DNA of 64,000 nt from Dryocola sp036489025 (GTDB taxonomy: Bacteria > Pseudomonadota > Gammaproteobacteria > Enterobacterales > Enterobacteriaceae), in contig DASXGN010000008.1 of assembly GCA_036489025.1 (NCBI GenBank), forward strand, positions 124,001 through 188,000, written 5' to 3'. Below the pieces are notes generated by a model. The model saw nothing but the letters and a program-made list of their open reading frames with translations, was not told the origin of the DNA and ran no database searches. Positions 62,470 to 64,000 of this stretch are shown here, piece after piece. Made by a program: the position numbers and the translations under genes. Position 1 is the stretch's first letter. Every line of letters starts with the position of its first letter.

Positions 62470-63216
62470 ATGGCTGATGCAATTCTATCAAAAAAGAAAA
62501 CAGGGTATGAAAAATGGCAAGACGGCATCAACAAAGCGCCGGGTGACGCCAATTGGAATTATTGGGACTGTGAAATTCAACGAATTGTTACTGCCTATAA
62601 TCAACATCTCTCAGGAAAAGCAGGGTACGCGGCGCTGGACTGGAAATTAATAAAAGCTATGGTGTGGGTTGAAACGGGTGGCAATAGTTCAGAATGGAAA
62701 TTCAGGCCAGTACAGATAGGTGTTGCTGGCGATCCTGGAATGACCTCTTTTCTTTCTGGCAAAGAGGGGGGAGAGTTAATATTGCCACCTGAATGGCAAA
62801 AGACATTAACCACGAATTCGGTAAGAACGTCTGCCGCGAGTAATCTTCAGGCTGGAGTTGGCTATTTACTGATGAGGATGGCCAATTTTGAACATCGAAG
62901 TATTCCCGGAGCCAATGCGAATATTTACGAGGTCACCATTAAATCAGGTGATAGCCTGGATAAAATAGCGAAAGCGCAGGGGAGTACGCTTGAAACGATG
63001 AAGAGGCTCAATCCGACGGTGACGATTTTACGCCCCGGTAAAACGGTTAAGTGCCAGAAGGCAACCGTCAGGCGAGTTATTTCAGGATGGCGCAGTATCT
63101 CTACGGCATCAATAGCCCAGCGCTATAATGGCGGCGGCGATCCGAACTATGGCAAAAAGCTTGATTATGCTCTGTCATTAATAAAACAAGGAAAGGTGGC
63201 TGTATCATGCGTTTAA
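62470..63216 (+). CDS. LysM-containing lytic transglycosylase-like protein (possible secreted effector)
   Basis: This 248-residue protein has no signal peptide. Residues 57-75 (LDWKLIKAMVWVETGGNSS) resemble the catalytic segment of goose-type/SLT lysozymes with Glu68 in the place of the catalytic acid. NLQAGVGYLLMRM (125-137) is like the next SLT helix. A LysM domain at about 153-196 (YEVTIKSGDSLDKIAKAQGSTLETMKRLNP) follows. The end (IAQRYNGGGDPNYGKKLDYALSL, 215-237) looks like the final SLT motif (AYNxG...Y). LysM thus seems inserted within the SLT fold. It overlaps the next gene by 10 bases. Its codons and GC content are lower than neighbours. Known as a type only; no gene name recognised. 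Confidence 0.75.
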   Translation: MADAILSKKKTGYEKWQDGINKAPGDANWNYWDCEIQRIVTAYNQHLSGKAGYAALDWKLIKAMVWVETGGNSSEWKFRPVQIGVAGDPGMTSFLSGKEGGELILPPEWQKTLTTNSVRTSAASNLQAGVGYLLMRMANFEHRSIPGANANIYEVTIKSGDSLDKIAKAQGSTLETMKRLNPTVTILRPGKTVKCQKATVRRVISGWRSISTASIAQRYNGGGDPNYGKKLDYALSLIKQGKVAVSCV

Positions 63217-63650
63217 CATTTAAAGCGGGAATATTTATGCTGGCCTGTCTGCCACCGTTGGCGCAGGCAAATGAGATGCCGCGGCTGCCCGATGCTAAGT
63301 CGATGCGTGAAGAGTGCAGCGCGTTTTCCCAGATGGAAATGCGGCAGTGTCTGCTTAAGCAGGTGGATGACAGCCAACGAGTGCTGGAGCAGGCAAAAAA
63401 TCTGGCACACAAGAGAATATCCGGCTGGGACGAAGACCAACGCTATATTAGACAGGCAGCTGCCGCACTGGAGACCAGCGATCGGAGTTATCTCCAGTAT
63501 CGGGATCAGCAGTGCGCATGGCAGTCCGCGCTCAGCGGAGGTGCGGCTGGAAATGCCAAAGATATCAGGCTGCTTGCCTGCATCGCGGAACTGAATTATC
63601 GACAGGCCGCAGTGCTGAAGAATGCCGTAGCTGAACTGCCAGAAAAATAA
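63207..63650 (+). CDS. LprI-family (DUF1311) periplasmic protein, possible lysozyme inhibitor/immunity
   Basis: This 147-residue protein has a signal peptide (about residues 1-21, ending LAQA). Mature residues have four Cys (37, 48, 103, 125) likely paired. The DUF1311 signature YLQYRDQQCAWQSALSGGAAG followed by LLACIAELNYRQAAVL is present. LprI of Mycobacterium inhibits lysozyme. Its start overlaps the end of the transglycosylase-like gene by 10 bases (translational coupling), so it may protect the cell wall from that enzyme. This pairing is inferred. Confidence 0.75.
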   Translation: MRLTFKAGIFMLACLPPLAQANEMPRLPDAKSMREECSAFSQMEMRQCLLKQVDDSQRVLEQAKNLAHKRISGWDEDQRYIRQAAAALETSDRSYLQYRDQQCAWQSALSGGAAGNAKDIRLLACIAELNYRQAAVLKNAVAELPEK

Positions 63651-63698
63651 CGCCGGGCCGGCGGATAATGAGAATATTGTCCGCTAATAAAGCCCGCT

Positions 63699-64000
63699 TC
63701 AGAGCGCTTTCAGCATTCTGACTTCGCAGTCTACGTGGCCGGTACAGCCGAGCGGCTCGGAGATGTGTTCAAAGCCGAGGCGTTCATACAGGGCGATAGC
63801 CTCGGTGAGAAAGGCAGTTGTTTCCAGATAGCAACGCTGAAAACCCTGCTCGCGGGCAAATTCCATCGCCTGTAATGCCAGCCGTTTGGCTAACCCTTTC
63901 CCACGCACCACGGGCAGGAAGTACATCTTTTGCAGCTCGCAGATATCCGGTTCGCTGCACGATAAAGGCGCCACGCCGCCGCCGCCCACAACCTTTCCAT
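63699..64000 (-). CDS. GNAT acetyltransferase YjgM-like, C-terminal part (gene runs past window end)
   Basis: The frame is open to the right edge, so the N-terminus is missing. About 100 residues are visible: GKVVGGGGVAPL, SEPDICELQKMYFLPVVRGKGLAKRLALQAMEFA (acetyl-CoA loop) and RCYLETTAFLTEAIALYERLGFEHI. These are as in E. coli YjgM, a GNAT protein that lies near argI-rraB there as well. The substrate is not firmly known. Confidence 0.82.
   Translation of the reverse strand, partial: GKVVGGGGVAPLSCSEPDICELQKMYFLPVVRGKGLAKRLALQAMEFAREQGFQRCYLETTAFLTEAIALYERLGFEHISEPLGCTGHVDCEVRMLKAL

Overview
The window is a chromosomal segment of a member of the Enterobacteriaceae. Nearly every gene reads as a close homologue of an E. 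coli or Salmonella gene, with the same operons, start sites and leader peptides, and the base composition is moderately GC-rich. I do not commit to a genus. Gene content points to a relative of Salmonella, Enterobacter, Klebsiella or Cedecea rather than E. coli itself: there is a Salmonella-type arginine deiminase operon, a PmrAB-like two-component pair beside dacB, and a GH20 hexosaminidase beside mgtA.

Layout. Positions 1-1.4 kb hold the 3' end of garK and the RNase P RNA gene rnpB, with a duplicated tail and terminator. From 1.4 to 37.3 kb lies the conserved block known from 71 min of the E. coli map: sfsB, ispB | rplU-rpmA-yhbE-obgE | a PmrB/PmrA-like pair, dacB | greA | yhbY | rlmE-ftsH-folP-glmM-secG, tRNA-Leu, initiator tRNA-Met, rimP-nusA-infB-rbfA-truB-rpsO-pnp, nlpI, yrbN-deaD, mtr, yhbW, ubiV-ubiU | ubiT-yhbS, yhbQ, yhbP, yhbO, yraR, yraQ. 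This block carries ribosome assembly, translation initiation, transcription elongation, RNA decay, cold adaptation, envelope quality control and oxygen-independent ubiquinone synthesis.

From 37.3 kb to the end the genes are those of E. coli 96 min: nrdD-nrdG, treR-treB-treC, mgtL-mgtA, ridA, pyrL-pyrB-pyrI, then argR paralogue-arcD-arcB-arcC-arcA, a YhcH-family gene, argI, rraB and a yjgM-like acetyltransferase cut by the window end. Accessory insertions sit inside this block: a LysR regulator with a divergent flavodoxin-like oxidoreductase, a GH20 beta-N-acetylhexosaminidase, and an overlapping pair encoding a LysM/lytic-transglycosylase protein and an exported LprI-family (DUF1311) protein.

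Regulatory signals that can be read directly include the rnpB, rplU, metY and rpsO promoters, a sigma-32-like promoter before rlmE, the TrpR operator of mtr, tandem NrdR boxes with an FNR-like site and two DnaA boxes before nrdD, a TreR-type palindrome, a PhoP box with the MgtL leader peptide before mgtA, the PyrL attenuator, paired ARG boxes before argI and a CRP site upstream of arcA.

Most of the window is ordinary core genome. The best candidate for something not fully described is the 62.5-63.65 kb pair, which looks like an orphan antibacterial effector/immunity (or cell-wall hydrolase/inhibitor) module with a LysM domain apparently nested inside a lytic transglycosylase fold. Other points worth a look are the two synteny breaks relative to E. 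coli, the loss of the arginine-contacting Asp pair in the arc-linked ArgR paralogue, and the dense nrdD control region.
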